Below are positions 44,658-52,660 of a DNA stretch of 64,000 nucleotides, piece by piece. The position numbers and the translations under genes were made by a program. The DNA comes from Streptomyces pristinaespiralis. Its GTDB lineage: Bacteria > Actinomycetota > Actinomycetes > Streptomycetales > Streptomycetaceae. The first letter of the stretch is position 1. Each line of letters begins with the position of its first letter. Below the pieces are notes generated by a model. That model made no database searches. It saw only the letters and a program-made list of their open reading frames with translations, and was not told where the DNA came from. The stretch lies in assembly GCF_001278075.1 (NCBI RefSeq), contig NZ_CP011340.1:8367501-8431500 (forward strand), read 5' to 3'.

Positions 44658-45338
44658 GTGGCCACCGAGCCAGACCGCACGCCGGCACCCCGCCGCCGGC
44701 CTCTCACCAAGGACACGGTCCTGCGGACGGCGCTCGCGCTCGCGGACGAGGCCGGCACCGGCGCGCTCACGATGCGCAAACTCGCCGACCGGCTCGGCGT
44801 CGAAGCCATGTCGCTCTACCACCACGTCCGCAACAAGGAAGCGATCCTCGACGGGATGATCGACCTCCTCTTCGGCGAGATCGAACTCCCGCCCACGGAC
44901 CTCCCCTGGCGGACCGCGCTACGACGGCGCGCCGTCTCGACACGCGACGCGCTGATCCGCCACCCGTGGGCGATCGGCCTCATGGACTCCCGCAGCAACC
45001 CCGGCCCCGCGACCCTGCGCCACCACGACGCGGTCATCGGCTGCCTGCGCTCGGGCGGCTTCACCATCGCCGGCGCCGCGCACGCGTTCTCCGTGCTCGA
45101 CAGCTACATCTACGGATTCACACTCCAGGAGCTGAGCCTGCCGTTCGAACCGTCCTCAGGCATCGAGGACCTGGCCGACTCGATCCTCGAGCAGATGCCC
45201 GGCGACGAGTTCCCCCACCTCACCGAGATGATCACCCACCACGCCCTCGCACCGGGCTACACGTACGCGGCGGAGTTCGACACCGGGCTCGACCTGGTCC
45301 TCGACGGACTGCAACGACAGCGCGAAACCTGGCTCTGA
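44658..45338 (+). CDS. TetR-family transcriptional regulator
   Basis: 226 aa from a GTG start behind GGGGAGG. HTH: LTKDTVLRTALALADEAGTG, then LTMRKLADRLGVEAMSLYHHVRNKEAIL. The rest matches the TetR_C domain of tetracycline-repressor-like proteins. The twin palindromes upstream are its likely operators (autoregulation and control of the divergent reductase). A strong hairpin follows. Confidence 0.9.
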   Translation: MATEPDRTPAPRRRPLTKDTVLRTALALADEAGTGALTMRKLADRLGVEAMSLYHHVRNKEAILDGMIDLLFGEIELPPTDLPWRTALRRRAVSTRDALIRHPWAIGLMDSRSNPGPATLRHHDAVIGCLRSGGFTIAGAAHAFSVLDSYIYGFTLQELSLPFEPSSGIEDLADSILEQMPGDEFPHLTEMITHHALAPGYTYAAEFDTGLDLVLDGLQRQRETWL

Positions 45339-45345
45339 CCCGCCC

Positions 45346-45377
45346 GCATCGCGCCCCGGCGCGTCGGGGCGCGATGC
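45346..45377. terminator. Bidirectional hairpin terminator
   Basis: A perfect 12-bp stem (GCATCGCGCCCC / GGGGCGCGATGC) with an 8-base loop between convergent TetR and oxidase-family genes. Confidence 0.75.
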
Positions 45378-45401
45378 CTCACCCGCCCGGGGCCCCGTCG
45401 C

Positions 45402-45956
45402 TCAGAACACCCACCGCGTATGGCTGTAGACCCCGTTGTCGCGGCCGAAGCCGTACGCCGTGGTCGGCGCCACCGCGAACAACACCGCGTCCCCGCTCCG
45501 GAACGAATCCCCGATCCCGTGGAACGTGCCTTCTGGCGAGGTGATGTGCGGCCCGTACTTCGCCTCGTGCGCCGCGATCACCTCCTCCAGCAGCGCCGGA
45601 TCGGTGACCCGCTCCGCCTTGCCCTCGATCACGAGGTCGAACCCTTCGGTGAGCGCGTTCCCCCCGGTGGTCAGCGCGCAGTGCACGTCATGAGAGAGGT
45701 TCTTCGCCTTCTGCTCTCCCGGGCCGGTCGAGAAGTACAGCACCCCGTCGTGCCACGCGGCGATCACGGGCGTGACATGCAGCCGGCCGTCGGGCCGCAC
45801 CGTGGACACCCAGAAGATCTCGGCGGCCTCCAACTGCCTTTGTGCCTCCGCCCACTCGGTGGCGGTGACCCCCGCGGCACCGGGGCGAGGGGTGAGCGCG
45901 GAGCTGTAGCGGGCGTCGAGCTCGGCCGTGGGCTGCTGTGCCGGTCCTGTGGGCAT
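45402..45956 (-). CDS. Pyridoxamine-5'-phosphate-oxidase-family protein
   Basis: 184 aa split-barrel flavin/F420-binding protein. AEIFWVSTVRPDGRLHVTPVIAAWHDGVLYFST is the classic core, followed by KAKNLSHDVHCALTTG and DLVIEGKAERVTD. Such proteins reduce small compounds with F420H2 or FMN. GAAGGAG precedes the ATG. Substrate unknown. Confidence 0.85.
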   Translation of the reverse strand: MPTGPAQQPTAELDARYSSALTPRPGAAGVTATEWAEAQRQLEAAEIFWVSTVRPDGRLHVTPVIAAWHDGVLYFSTGPGEQKAKNLSHDVHCALTTGGNALTEGFDLVIEGKAERVTDPALLEEVIAAHEAKYGPHITSPEGTFHGIGDSFRSGDAVLFAVAPTTAYGFGRDNGVYSHTRWVF

Positions 45957-46077
45957 GGCGGATCTCCTTCTCGTCCCCCTCCTAACGACCGACAGGCCAC
46001 GCCGACATCACCCCGCACCCGTTCGTGTCCGTCTGCACGCCCCAGGAGGAACACCTGGCGGCCCCACGCCGCATTCG

Positions 46078-46133
46078 CGACGCCCCGACGCCCCGACGCC
46101 CCGACGTCGCGACGTCGCGACGTCGCGACGTCG
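46078..46133. repeat. 8-bp tandem repeat CGACGCCC / CGACGTCG
   Basis: Seven contiguous 8-bp units, three CGACGCCC then four CGACGTCG, ending 40 bp before the MFS promoter hexamer. The CGACGTCG units are self-complementary. Confidence 0.85.
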
Positions 46134-46172
46134 CGGCGCCGCGAGGTCCGGCCGGTCGCACCCGGGCGCTCG

Positions 46173-46178
46173 TAGGGT
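46173..46178 (+). promoter_or_regulatory. Leaderless -10 element TAGGGT
   Basis: TAGGGT followed by 7 bases and then the ATG of the MFS gene is the layout of leaderless Streptomyces transcripts; no SD is present. Confidence 0.6.
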
Positions 46179-46185
46179 GACCCGC

Positions 46186-47412
46186 ATGATCGTCCGCAAA
46201 GGTGAGGGCCACCGTCCCGGCTACGCCGCGGCAGCCGTGGTGTTCGCGATCGGCATGGCCGGCACGACCCTGCCCACGCCGCTGTACGGGCTCTACCAGC
46301 AAAAGATCGGCTTCTCCGAGCTGATGGTGACCGTGGTCTTCGCCGTGTACGCCGTCGCCGTGATCGCGGTGCTGCTCCTCGTGGGCAACTACTCCGACGA
46401 CGTCGGGCGCCGGCCCGTCCTGCTGTGCGCCATGGCGCTGTCCGCCGCCAGCGCCGGATGCTTTCTGCTGGAGACCGGCCTCCCGCTGCTCTTCGCCGGA
46501 CGGCTCCTCTCCGGATTCGCGGCCGGACTGCTCAGCGGCGCTGCGACCGCCGCGATCATCGAACTCGCCGGACCAGGACAACGGGCCCGGGCGGGCTTCG
46601 CCGCCACCGCGGCGAACATGGGCGGTCTCGGCTGCGGCCCGCTGCTGTCCGGGATCCTCGCCCAGTACGCGGCGCGCCCCCTCGAGCTGGTCTTCTGGGT
46701 CCACATCGGGCTGGTCGCCGTCGCCGCCGTGATCATCCGCTTCCTCCCGGAGACCGTCGAGCACCCGAAACGGCTTCCCCCGCTGAAGCCCCGAGGAGTC
46801 TTTGTGCCGAACGAGGTGAAAGGAGTGTTCGCCCCCGCCTCCGTCGCGGCGTTCGCCGGCTTCTCCCTCCTCGGCCTGTTCACCGCCCTCGCCCCCAGCT
46901 TCGTGGCCCGGACACTCGACGTGCACAACCTCGCCGTCACGGGAGCGGTCGTGTTCTCCGTCTTCCTCGCCTCCACCGTGGGGCAGTCGCTGAGCGATCG
47001 CATCGGCTCCCGCCGGGCCCTGCCCGCCGGCTGCGCGGTCCTCATCGTCGGCCTTCTGCTGGTCGCCTGGTCCCTGATCGCCGAGTCCCTCGCCGTGCTC
47101 GTGGCCGGCGCCCTGTGCGGAGGCGCGGGCCAGGGGCTGGCGTTCCGGGCGGCCCTGTCGCTGGTGAGCGGGGCGGCGCCCGCCGCACACCGCGGCGGCA
47201 CCATCTCGGCGTTCTTCGTCGTCGCCTACACCGGCATCTCACTGCCCGTGGTGGGCGTGGGCGCCGCGGCCCGGTTGTGGGACCTGCGCACCGCCGGCCT
47301 GGTCTTCGCCGGCTGCGTGATGCTGCTCGCCGCGTGCGCCGGGGTCTACTCGGCCCTGAGAGCGCCGGCCGAACCCACCCGGGTCCGCGACGAAACCAGT
47401 GAGCGCGGGTGA
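46186..47412 (+). CDS. MFS transporter
   Basis: 408 aa with about 12 helices. MFS signature in loop 2-3: GNYSDDVGRRPVLL; LPTPLYGLYQQKIGFSELMVTVVFA marks the first helices as in drug/proton antiporters, and RIGSRRALPAG the second-half loop. Likely an efflux carrier; substrate unknown. Divergent from the PNPOx-family gene. Confidence 0.87.
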   Translation: MIVRKGEGHRPGYAAAAVVFAIGMAGTTLPTPLYGLYQQKIGFSELMVTVVFAVYAVAVIAVLLLVGNYSDDVGRRPVLLCAMALSAASAGCFLLETGLPLLFAGRLLSGFAAGLLSGAATAAIIELAGPGQRARAGFAATAANMGGLGCGPLLSGILAQYAARPLELVFWVHIGLVAVAAVIIRFLPETVEHPKRLPPLKPRGVFVPNEVKGVFAPASVAAFAGFSLLGLFTALAPSFVARTLDVHNLAVTGAVVFSVFLASTVGQSLSDRIGSRRALPAGCAVLIVGLLLVAWSLIAESLAVLVAGALCGGAGQGLAFRAALSLVSGAAPAAHRGGTISAFFVVAYTGISLPVVGVGAAARLWDLRTAGLVFAGCVMLLAACAGVYSALRAPAEPTRVRDETSERG

Positions 47413-47440
47413 CCCGCCCCGCCCCGTCGGGCGGCCCACC

Positions 47441-47489
47441 GCGCGAAGGGGCGGCCTCCCGGTCGATCCCGGGAGCCGCCCCCTCGCGC
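47441..47489. terminator. Long hairpin terminator
   Basis: A stem of about 21 bp with one bulge and one mismatch (47441-47462 with 47468-47489), following the MFS stop and facing the convergent permease remnant. Confidence 0.75.
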
Positions 47490-47521
47490 TGTCGCCCGGC
47501 ATGAGGCCGCCGGGCGGCGTG

Positions 47522-47735
47522 TCACCGCGTGACCTCACGGTTGAACACCGAGCGCGACCACAGGTAGCCGAGCACACCCAGCCCCGCGCACCAAGCCAGG
47601 GCGATCCAGCCGTCGTTGCCGATCTCCGTGCCGAGCAGCAGCCCGCGCAGGGTCTCGTTGACCGGGGTGAAGGGCTGGAAGGCCAGCGGCATCGGGACGT
47701 TGCTCGCGGCCCTCGCGGCCTCGATGGTGAGGCGG
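47522..47735 (-). pseudogene. ABC-2 permease C-terminal remnant
   Basis: About 68 codons ending in a stop encode FQPFTPVNETLRGLLLGTEI followed by a last helix (WIALAWCAGLGVLGYLWSRS), the C-terminal end of daunorubicin-resistance-type ABC-2 permeases. The rest of the gene and its ATPase are gone; the intact dehydrogenase gene begins where similarity stops, pointing to a deletion or insertion junction. Confidence 0.7.
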
Positions 47736-48764
47736 TCAGCTCGAGGCCCGGCCCGGGGTGATGCCGCGAACGAAGACGGGCTTGAGGTGCTTCTCCGGCA
47801 GCGCGTCGAGCAGTTGCTCCCAGTCGAAGACGTGGGAGACGACGCGTTCGGGCGCGACCTTCCCGGACGAGGCGAGGTCCAGGGCATCGGGGATGTGTGC
47901 GCGGACGTTGTCGCGGGCGATGCGCAGGGTGACGCCGGTGAGGTACATGTCGAGCAGCGGCAGTTCACCGGGGCGGAAGTGGTTGCCCGCCGACTCGCAG
48001 ACCCCTTCCGGGGCCAGGGACCTGACGGCGAGCCCGAGCTGCTCGACGCGGCCCGTGGCCTCGACGGCCACGTCGAAGCCGTGCGGGACCGGCTCGATCG
48101 CCTCGGCCGTGCGGGCGCCGTAGCTCTCGGCGAGACGGCGGTGCCCGGCATCGGGGTCGACGTAGAGGACGTCGGAGGCGCCGAACGCGCGGGCGATGTC
48201 GCACACGTACAGGCCGATGCTGCCGCGGGCGACGACCAGCACCCGGGCGCCCGGCCGGGCCCTCAGGTGCGGGGCGACCAGGCGCCAGGACAGGGACCAG
48301 TTGTCGCTCGCCGAGGCCATGGCGACCGGGTCGAGACCGGCCGGCAGCGGGACCAGCATGGCGTCCGCGTACGGGACGCGGACCAGGTCGGAGAAGAGCC
48401 CGCCCCAGCTGCCGCCGATCGGCGCGCCGTACATGGCCATGTGCGGGACCGAGGTGCAGTGGGCGGTCAGGCCGCTCCGACAGTGGGCGCAGGTACCGCA
48501 GTTGACGGCCCAGGGCACCACGACCAGGTCGCCGGGGACCACGCCGGTCACGTCCTCGCCGACGTCGGTGACCTCGGCCACGCATTCGTGACCGAGGGCG
48601 AACGGCGGGTCGATGAAGCCGTGCCCGGCCAGGATGGAGGAGTCCACGTCGCAGGCGGTGGCGGCCACCGGCGCGACGATCGCCTCTCCGGCGGACCGCA
48701 CCTTCGGGTCGGGGGCCTCGCGCCACTCGACGGTCCGCCGCGCGACGTAGGTCAGTTCACGCAT
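47736..48764 (-). CDS. Zinc-dependent alcohol dehydrogenase
   Basis: 342 aa medium-chain dehydrogenase. Catalytic zinc ligands: Cys in TACDVD and GHE in LGHECVAEV; structural zinc: CGTCAHCRSGLTAHC. The nucleotide motif is degenerate (VVARGSIGLYV instead of GxGxxG). Oxidises or reduces an alcohol/aldehyde with NAD(P). Its start overlaps the tautomerase stop by 8 bp, so both form one operon, under the palindromes upstream of the tautomerase. Confidence 0.88.
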   Translation of the reverse strand: MRELTYVARRTVEWREAPDPKVRSAGEAIVAPVAATACDVDSSILAGHGFIDPPFALGHECVAEVTDVGEDVTGVVPGDLVVVPWAVNCGTCAHCRSGLTAHCTSVPHMAMYGAPIGGSWGGLFSDLVRVPYADAMLVPLPAGLDPVAMASASDNWSLSWRLVAPHLRARPGARVLVVARGSIGLYVCDIARAFGASDVLYVDPDAGHRRLAESYGARTAEAIEPVPHGFDVAVEATGRVEQLGLAVRSLAPEGVCESAGNHFRPGELPLLDMYLTGVTLRIARDNVRAHIPDALDLASSGKVAPERVVSHVFDWEQLLDALPEKHLKPVFVRGITPGRASS

Positions 48765-49188
48765 CGGCCTGCCGCCCCTTCGCCAGTGCCACCAGGTCGG
48801 CGTACCGGACGACGGAGCCGCCCGCGCCCCAGGTGCCGTCCGGCTGCTCGTTCACCAGCACCCACACGCGCGGCGCCTCGGCCGGGGAGAGCCCGGCGGC
48901 GGCGAGCACGGTGGCGGTGGCTTCCCGGGCCAGTCCGGCCTTGCGCCGCTCGGACAGCGCTCCCTGAGGCACCGTCACCTCGACGAGGAAACGGGGCGCG
49001 TCGTCCTCGGCCGTCACCTGCGCGCCCCCGGGCAGCTCGGTCAGGTAGCTCCACGCCTGGGCCCGGAAGAAGGCCGTGTCGGGCGCCCCCTCCCACCGCA
49101 GCAGCACGGCGGCGAGGTCCCTTTGGACCGTCGCGCGCCCCTGACCGGTCAGGGCACCGGTCGGGACGGTCAACCGGATCATCGGCAT
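48757..49188 (-). CDS. Tautomerase-superfamily protein
   Basis: 143 aa. It begins MPMIRLTVPTGAL; removal of Met would expose Pro-1, the catalytic base of 4-oxalocrotonate tautomerase-like enzymes. The repeat of two beta-alpha-beta units (RATVQRDLAAVLLRWEG, RRKAGLAREATATVLAAAG) and RVWVLVNEQPDGTWGAGG fit. GAGGAG precedes the ATG. Coupled to the dehydrogenase; together they may isomerise and reduce a small carbonyl compound. A decayed paralogue lies about 1 kb away. Confidence 0.8.
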   Translation of the reverse strand: MPMIRLTVPTGALTGQGRATVQRDLAAVLLRWEGAPDTAFFRAQAWSYLTELPGGAQVTAEDDAPRFLVEVTVPQGALSERRKAGLAREATATVLAAAGLSPAEAPRVWVLVNEQPDGTWGAGGSVVRYADLVALAKGRQADA

Positions 49189-49215
49189 GGCAGCTCCTCG
49201 GTTCTTCCGACACGC

Positions 49216-49235
49216 GTTATGACAGTCGTCATAAC
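49216..49235. promoter_or_regulatory. TetR operator site 1
   Basis: Perfect palindrome GTTATGAC-AGTC-GTCATAAC between the tautomerase-dehydrogenase operon and the TetR gene. Confidence 0.85.
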
Positions 49236-49251
49236 GGGAGGACACGCTAGA

Positions 49252-49269
49252 CTATGACGGTCGTTATAG
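49252..49269. promoter_or_regulatory. TetR operator site 2
   Basis: CTATGAC-GGTC-GTTATAG, a second dyad of the same family, 35 bp centre to centre from site 1 and just before the TetR start. Confidence 0.8.
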
Positions 49270-49287
49270 CCAGAGGGGAGTGCACGG

Positions 49288-49878
49288 GTGGTCAGGAGCA
49301 GCAGCGGTACGCAGTCCCGCGAGCGGATCGTGGCGGGTGCCGCCGACATGATCAGCCGCCGCGGGCTGAGCGCCACGAGCATTCGGGAGATGGCCAAGCA
49401 TGCCGAGGCGCCGCTCGGATCCACCTATCACTACTTCCCCGAGGGCAAGCAGCAGTTGGCCGCGGAAGCCGTCCGCCACACGGGCGAGTGGGTCGCCCGC
49501 GCTCTGCGCAAGGAGCTCGAGGCCGGCCCGGCCGCCGGACTGCGCGCCTTCCTGGCCCTGTGGCGCAAGATCGTCGTCGACACCGACTTCCACGCCGGAT
49601 GCCCCGTCCTGGCCGTGGCCATCGAGGAACCCCCGGCCGACGAGGTACCGCCCGCCCTGGCGGCCGCGGCCGAGGTCTTCGACCGGTGGGAGGGCCTGCT
49701 CGCCGACTCCTTGCGCGAACACGGCGCCGACGCCGAACAGGCGGCGCAGGTCGCCACACTCATCGTCGCGGCCGTCGAGGGCACCGTGGCCCTGTGCCGC
49801 GCCAAACGCAGCACCGAACCCCTGGACCGCACCGCGGCACAGCTCCAGGCCCTCATCGCCACCACCATCAGCGGCTGA
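49288..49878 (+). CDS. TetR-family regulator (LmrA/YxaF-like)
   Basis: 196 aa from a GTG behind AGGGGAG. HTH: RERIVAGAADMISRRGLSATSIREMAKHAEAPLGSTYHYFPEGK. The C-terminal domain (GCPVLAVAIEEPP) resembles YxaF/LmrA-type regulators. Four TATGAC-N4-GTCATA-like sites nearby define its probable regulon: itself, the divergent operon and the decayed tautomerase gene. Confidence 0.9.
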   Translation: MVRSSSGTQSRERIVAGAADMISRRGLSATSIREMAKHAEAPLGSTYHYFPEGKQQLAAEAVRHTGEWVARALRKELEAGPAAGLRAFLALWRKIVVDTDFHAGCPVLAVAIEEPPADEVPPALAAAAEVFDRWEGLLADSLREHGADAEQAAQVATLIVAAVEGTVALCRAKRSTEPLDRTAAQLQALIATTISG

Positions 49879-50066
49879 ACGGACCGCCGGCCGCGCTCAC
49901 GACAGCGCGGTCACGTGCCCTTGTGCGGCGCGGTCCGCGGCGGACGCGGCGCCCCCTTCGCGGCGAACGCGGCGCCCCCTTCGCGGCGAGCGCGGCGCGC
50001 CAGGCCGCGATCCTCGCGGCACCGGTGCCCCTCCCGGCGAACGCGGGACACCCGCCCGCGCGTTTC

Positions 50067-50551
50067 TCATGCGCCGAGCGCGGCGCGGACGGCCTCGGCC
50101 TCCTCCTCCGTGAACACGCCGCTGTCGAGGAGGGAGAGAGCGGACAGGACGCCGCCGCGCGAGCCTCAACTGCCCTCGTCGATCACGCGGAAAGTCACCC
50201 ACCAGGCCGGCGACGGCTCCGCCGCACCGCAGGCGTCGGCCATCGCGGCCAGGACGCGCTCGATGACCTCGGTACGGACCTCCTGGCGCCAGTCGCCGTC
50301 GCCGTCCATGACGGTCACGTCGATCACCATTGCGTCGGCCCCCGGCCCCGCATCCGCCGCCAATAGGCCGCCGATGGCCATCGAGTCGGACCCGCGCTCG
50401 GTGAAGTGCACCTGGAACCCGGCTCGCGCGGCCGGGGCGAACCGGCCGGCCTCGGGCACGAGCACGGCGCCCGTCAGCGTCTCGGCTCCAGCTCGCGGCG
50501 CTGCTCCAGGCTCAGGCGGCCCGTCGCGCTGTTCACGGTGATGACGGTCAT
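50067..50551 (-). pseudogene. Decayed tautomerase-like gene
   Basis: The minus strand reads MTVITVNSATGRLSLEQRRE, shifts frame near 50478 into LTGAVLVPEAGRFAPAAR, continues to RVIDEGS, meets an in-frame TGA at 50166, and then continues in the same frame with GSRGGVLSALSLLDSGVF to a stop at 50067. The intact paralogue has Trp at the TGA position (DGTWGAGG), so TGG to TGA is likely. One frameshift plus one nonsense change make this a pseudogene. Its promoter region keeps two TetR operator sites. Confidence 0.75.
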
Positions 50552-50560
50552 GACTCTCCC

Positions 50561-50576
50561 TATGACGACTGTTATG
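50561..50576. promoter_or_regulatory. TetR operator site 3
   Basis: TATGAC-GACT-GTTATG, same motif as sites 1 and 2, 10 bp upstream of the decayed tautomerase start. Confidence 0.7.
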
Positions 50577-50595
50577 AACCGAGCCTGCACGGCGG

Positions 50596-50611
50596 TATGA
50601 CGAGTGTCATA
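50596..50611. promoter_or_regulatory. TetR operator site 4
   Basis: Perfect TATGAC-GAGT-GTCATA, 35 bp from site 3, the same spacing as between sites 1 and 2. Confidence 0.8.
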
Positions 50612-50664
50612 GCCTGCTGGGTCGGACGGCTGACCTCGGCTGCGACGAGCCGTCCGATCCAGCA

Positions 50665-50695
50665 AAGGGGCCTCCGCTCCGGGCGGAGGCCCCTT
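50665..50695. terminator. Hairpin before the permease gene
   Basis: A perfect 12-bp stem (AAGGGGCCTCCG / CGGAGGCCCCTT) with a 7-base loop, between the decayed tautomerase promoter and the permease promoter. Confidence 0.6.
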
Positions 50696-50761
50696 CCTCA
50701 TGTGCGGCCCCAGACCCCGGGGTGCGGTCGAGGGCGGCCTGGCCCCGTCCCGTATCGTCTA

Positions 50762-50771
50762 CCGATATCGG
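50762..50771. promoter_or_regulatory. PadR-type operator, permease side
   Basis: CCGATATCGG, 44 bp upstream of the permease start. The same palindrome, extended to ACCGATATCGG, occurs before the padR-like gene. Confidence 0.65.
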
Positions 50772-50814
50772 AGTCCGTAAGACGTGCGGCGGGGCGCCGC
50801 CGAAGGAGTGGGGC

Positions 50815-52089
50815 ATGAGCAAGCCACCGGCTGCCGCCGGAGTGCCGGACGAGCTGCGTCGGCGGCTCGGGGTGCCGGACGCGGTGATGATCGGCCTGGG
50901 GGCGATGATCGGCGCGGGGATCTTCGCCGCCCTGGCCCCGGCCGCGCAAGCGGCCGGCTCCGGGCTGCTGATCGGCCTGGCGCTCGCGGCGGTGGTCGCC
51001 TACTGCAACGCCACCTCCTCCGCCCGGCTGGCCGCCCGCTACCCCGCCTCCGGCGGCACGTACGTCTACGGCCGCGAGCGGCTCGGCGACTTCTGGGGCT
51101 ACCTGGCCGGATGGGGCTTCATCGTCGGCAAGACCGCATCCTGCGCCGCGATGGCGCTGACGGTGGGCTCGTACGTGTGGCCGGGCCAGGCCCATGCCGT
51201 CGCGGTCGCCGCGGTGGTGGCGTTGACCGTGGTGAACTACGCCGGGGTGCAGAAGTCCGCCGTGCTGACGCGGGTGATCGTGGCCGTGGTCCTGGCGGTG
51301 CTCGCCGCCGTGGTGGTCGCTGCCCTCACCTCCGGCGCCTTTGACCCGGCCCGGCTGGGCATCGGCGACGACGCGACCGTGGGCGGGGTGCTCCAGGCGG
51401 CGGGCCTGCTGTTCTTCGCGTTCGCCGGCTACGCGCGCATTGCCACCCTGGGCGAGGAGGTCCGCGACCCCGCGCGCACCATCCCCCTGGCCGTCCCGGT
51501 CGCGCTGGGCATCACCTTGGTCGTCTACGCCGCCGTCGCGGTCGCCGTCCTGACGGTCCTCGGCCCGGAAGGGCTGGCGCGGGCCGCGGCCCCCCTGTCG
51601 GACGCGGCCCGGGCCGCAGGTGCCGACCGGCTGGTGCCGGTCGTCCGCGCCGGCGCGGCGCTGGCGGCGCTCGGCTCGCTGCTCGCGCTGATCCTCGGCG
51701 TGTCCCGCACCACGCTCGCCATGGCCCGGGACCGGCACCTGCCGCACGCCCTGGCCGCGGTGCACCCGAGGTTCAAGGTGCCCCACCGCGCCGAACTCGC
51801 GGTCGGCGCGGTGGTGGCGGTGCTCGCCGCGACGGCCGACGTGCGCGGGGCGATCGGGTTCTCCTCCTTCGGCGTGCTGGCCTACTACGCCGTGGCCAAC
51901 GCCTCCGCCTGGACCCTGAGCGCGGAGGAGGGCCGTCCGGCGCGGATCGTCCCCGTCGTGGGACTGGCCGGCTGCCTGGTCCTGGCGTTCGCCCTGCCGC
52001 TGTCCTCGGTGATCTCCGGTGCGGTGGTCCTGGCGCTCGGCGCCGCCGCCTACGCGGTGCGCCGGAAGGTGGCCGCCCGCACCTCCTAG
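50815..52089 (+). CDS. APC-family amino acid/polyamine permease
   Basis: 424 aa, about 12 helices. VPDAVMIGLGAMIGAGIFAALAPAA is the hallmark helix 1 of the APC superfamily, with YPASGGTYVYGRERLGDFWGYLAGW next and EVRDPARTIPLAV in the middle. Imports or exchanges amino acids or amines; substrate not evident. AAGGAG precedes the ATG. The shared palindrome suggests control by the PadR-like protein encoded downstream on the other strand. Confidence 0.9.
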   Translation: MSKPPAAAGVPDELRRRLGVPDAVMIGLGAMIGAGIFAALAPAAQAAGSGLLIGLALAAVVAYCNATSSARLAARYPASGGTYVYGRERLGDFWGYLAGWGFIVGKTASCAAMALTVGSYVWPGQAHAVAVAAVVALTVVNYAGVQKSAVLTRVIVAVVLAVLAAVVVAALTSGAFDPARLGIGDDATVGGVLQAAGLLFFAFAGYARIATLGEEVRDPARTIPLAVPVALGITLVVYAAVAVAVLTVLGPEGLARAAAPLSDAARAAGADRLVPVVRAGAALAALGSLLALILGVSRTTLAMARDRHLPHALAAVHPRFKVPHRAELAVGAVVAVLAATADVRGAIGFSSFGVLAYYAVANASAWTLSAEEGRPARIVPVVGLAGCLVLAFALPLSSVISGAVVLALGAAAYAVRRKVAARTS

Positions 52090-52286
52090 CGGCGACGCGC
52101 CGGTCCCGGCGGACGCGCATACGCTGCCGCCCTCTGCCTCGTCGGGAGGACCGCCCTCGACACGACTGCCCACGGCAGAGGGCCAGTTCCGACGCCGGGC
52201 AGGGGGAGCCGACCGGGGGCGGGCGCGCCCGCCGCGACAGCCCCCGTCCGCCGGGCCCGCCGGCCCCGCGCGGCCGACCCGCCGGC

Positions 52287-52592
52287 CTACGGGGCGTCGT
52301 CGCCGAGGACCTCGCGGGCGAGTTCCCTGAGTGCCCGGCGGTCCTCGGCGAGGGCCCGCCTCCCCGCTTCGGTCGCCCTGTAGACGCGCCGGGCGCGGCC
52401 GTCGACCACCCGCTGCTCGGAGACCAGCAGCCCGTCCGCCTCCAGCCGGTGCAGCGTCGGATACAGGGTGCCGGGGCTGATCCGGTAGCCGTGGGAGGCC
52501 AGTTCCTCGGTCATCCACGCACCGTGGATCTCCTCCTCGGCCGCGTGATGCAGGATGTGCAGCCGCACCGCACCCCGCTGGAACTCCCGCAC
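52287..52592 (-). CDS. PadR-family transcriptional regulator
   Basis: 101 aa from a GTG behind AGGAGGT. REFQRGAVRLHILHHAAEEEIHGAWMTEELASHGYRISPGTLYPTLHRLEADGLL is the PadR winged helix; RRVYRATEAGRRAL forms the wing and first dimer helix. Short (subfamily 2-like). A CCGATATCGG palindrome 29 bp upstream suggests autoregulation and control of the permease gene. Confidence 0.88.
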   Translation of the reverse strand: MREFQRGAVRLHILHHAAEEEIHGAWMTEELASHGYRISPGTLYPTLHRLEADGLLVSEQRVVDGRARRVYRATEAGRRALAEDRRALRELAREVLGDDAP

Positions 52593-52620
52593 CCGGGAAC
52601 ACCTCCTGGCAGTGACGAAA

Positions 52621-52630
52621 CCGATATCGG
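52621..52630. promoter_or_regulatory. PadR-type operator, regulator side
   Basis: CCGATATCGG upstream of the padR-like start, identical to the site before the permease. Confidence 0.65.
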
Positions 52631-52660
52631 CCTTCGAGTCTATGCCGCCGTCCGGGCCGG

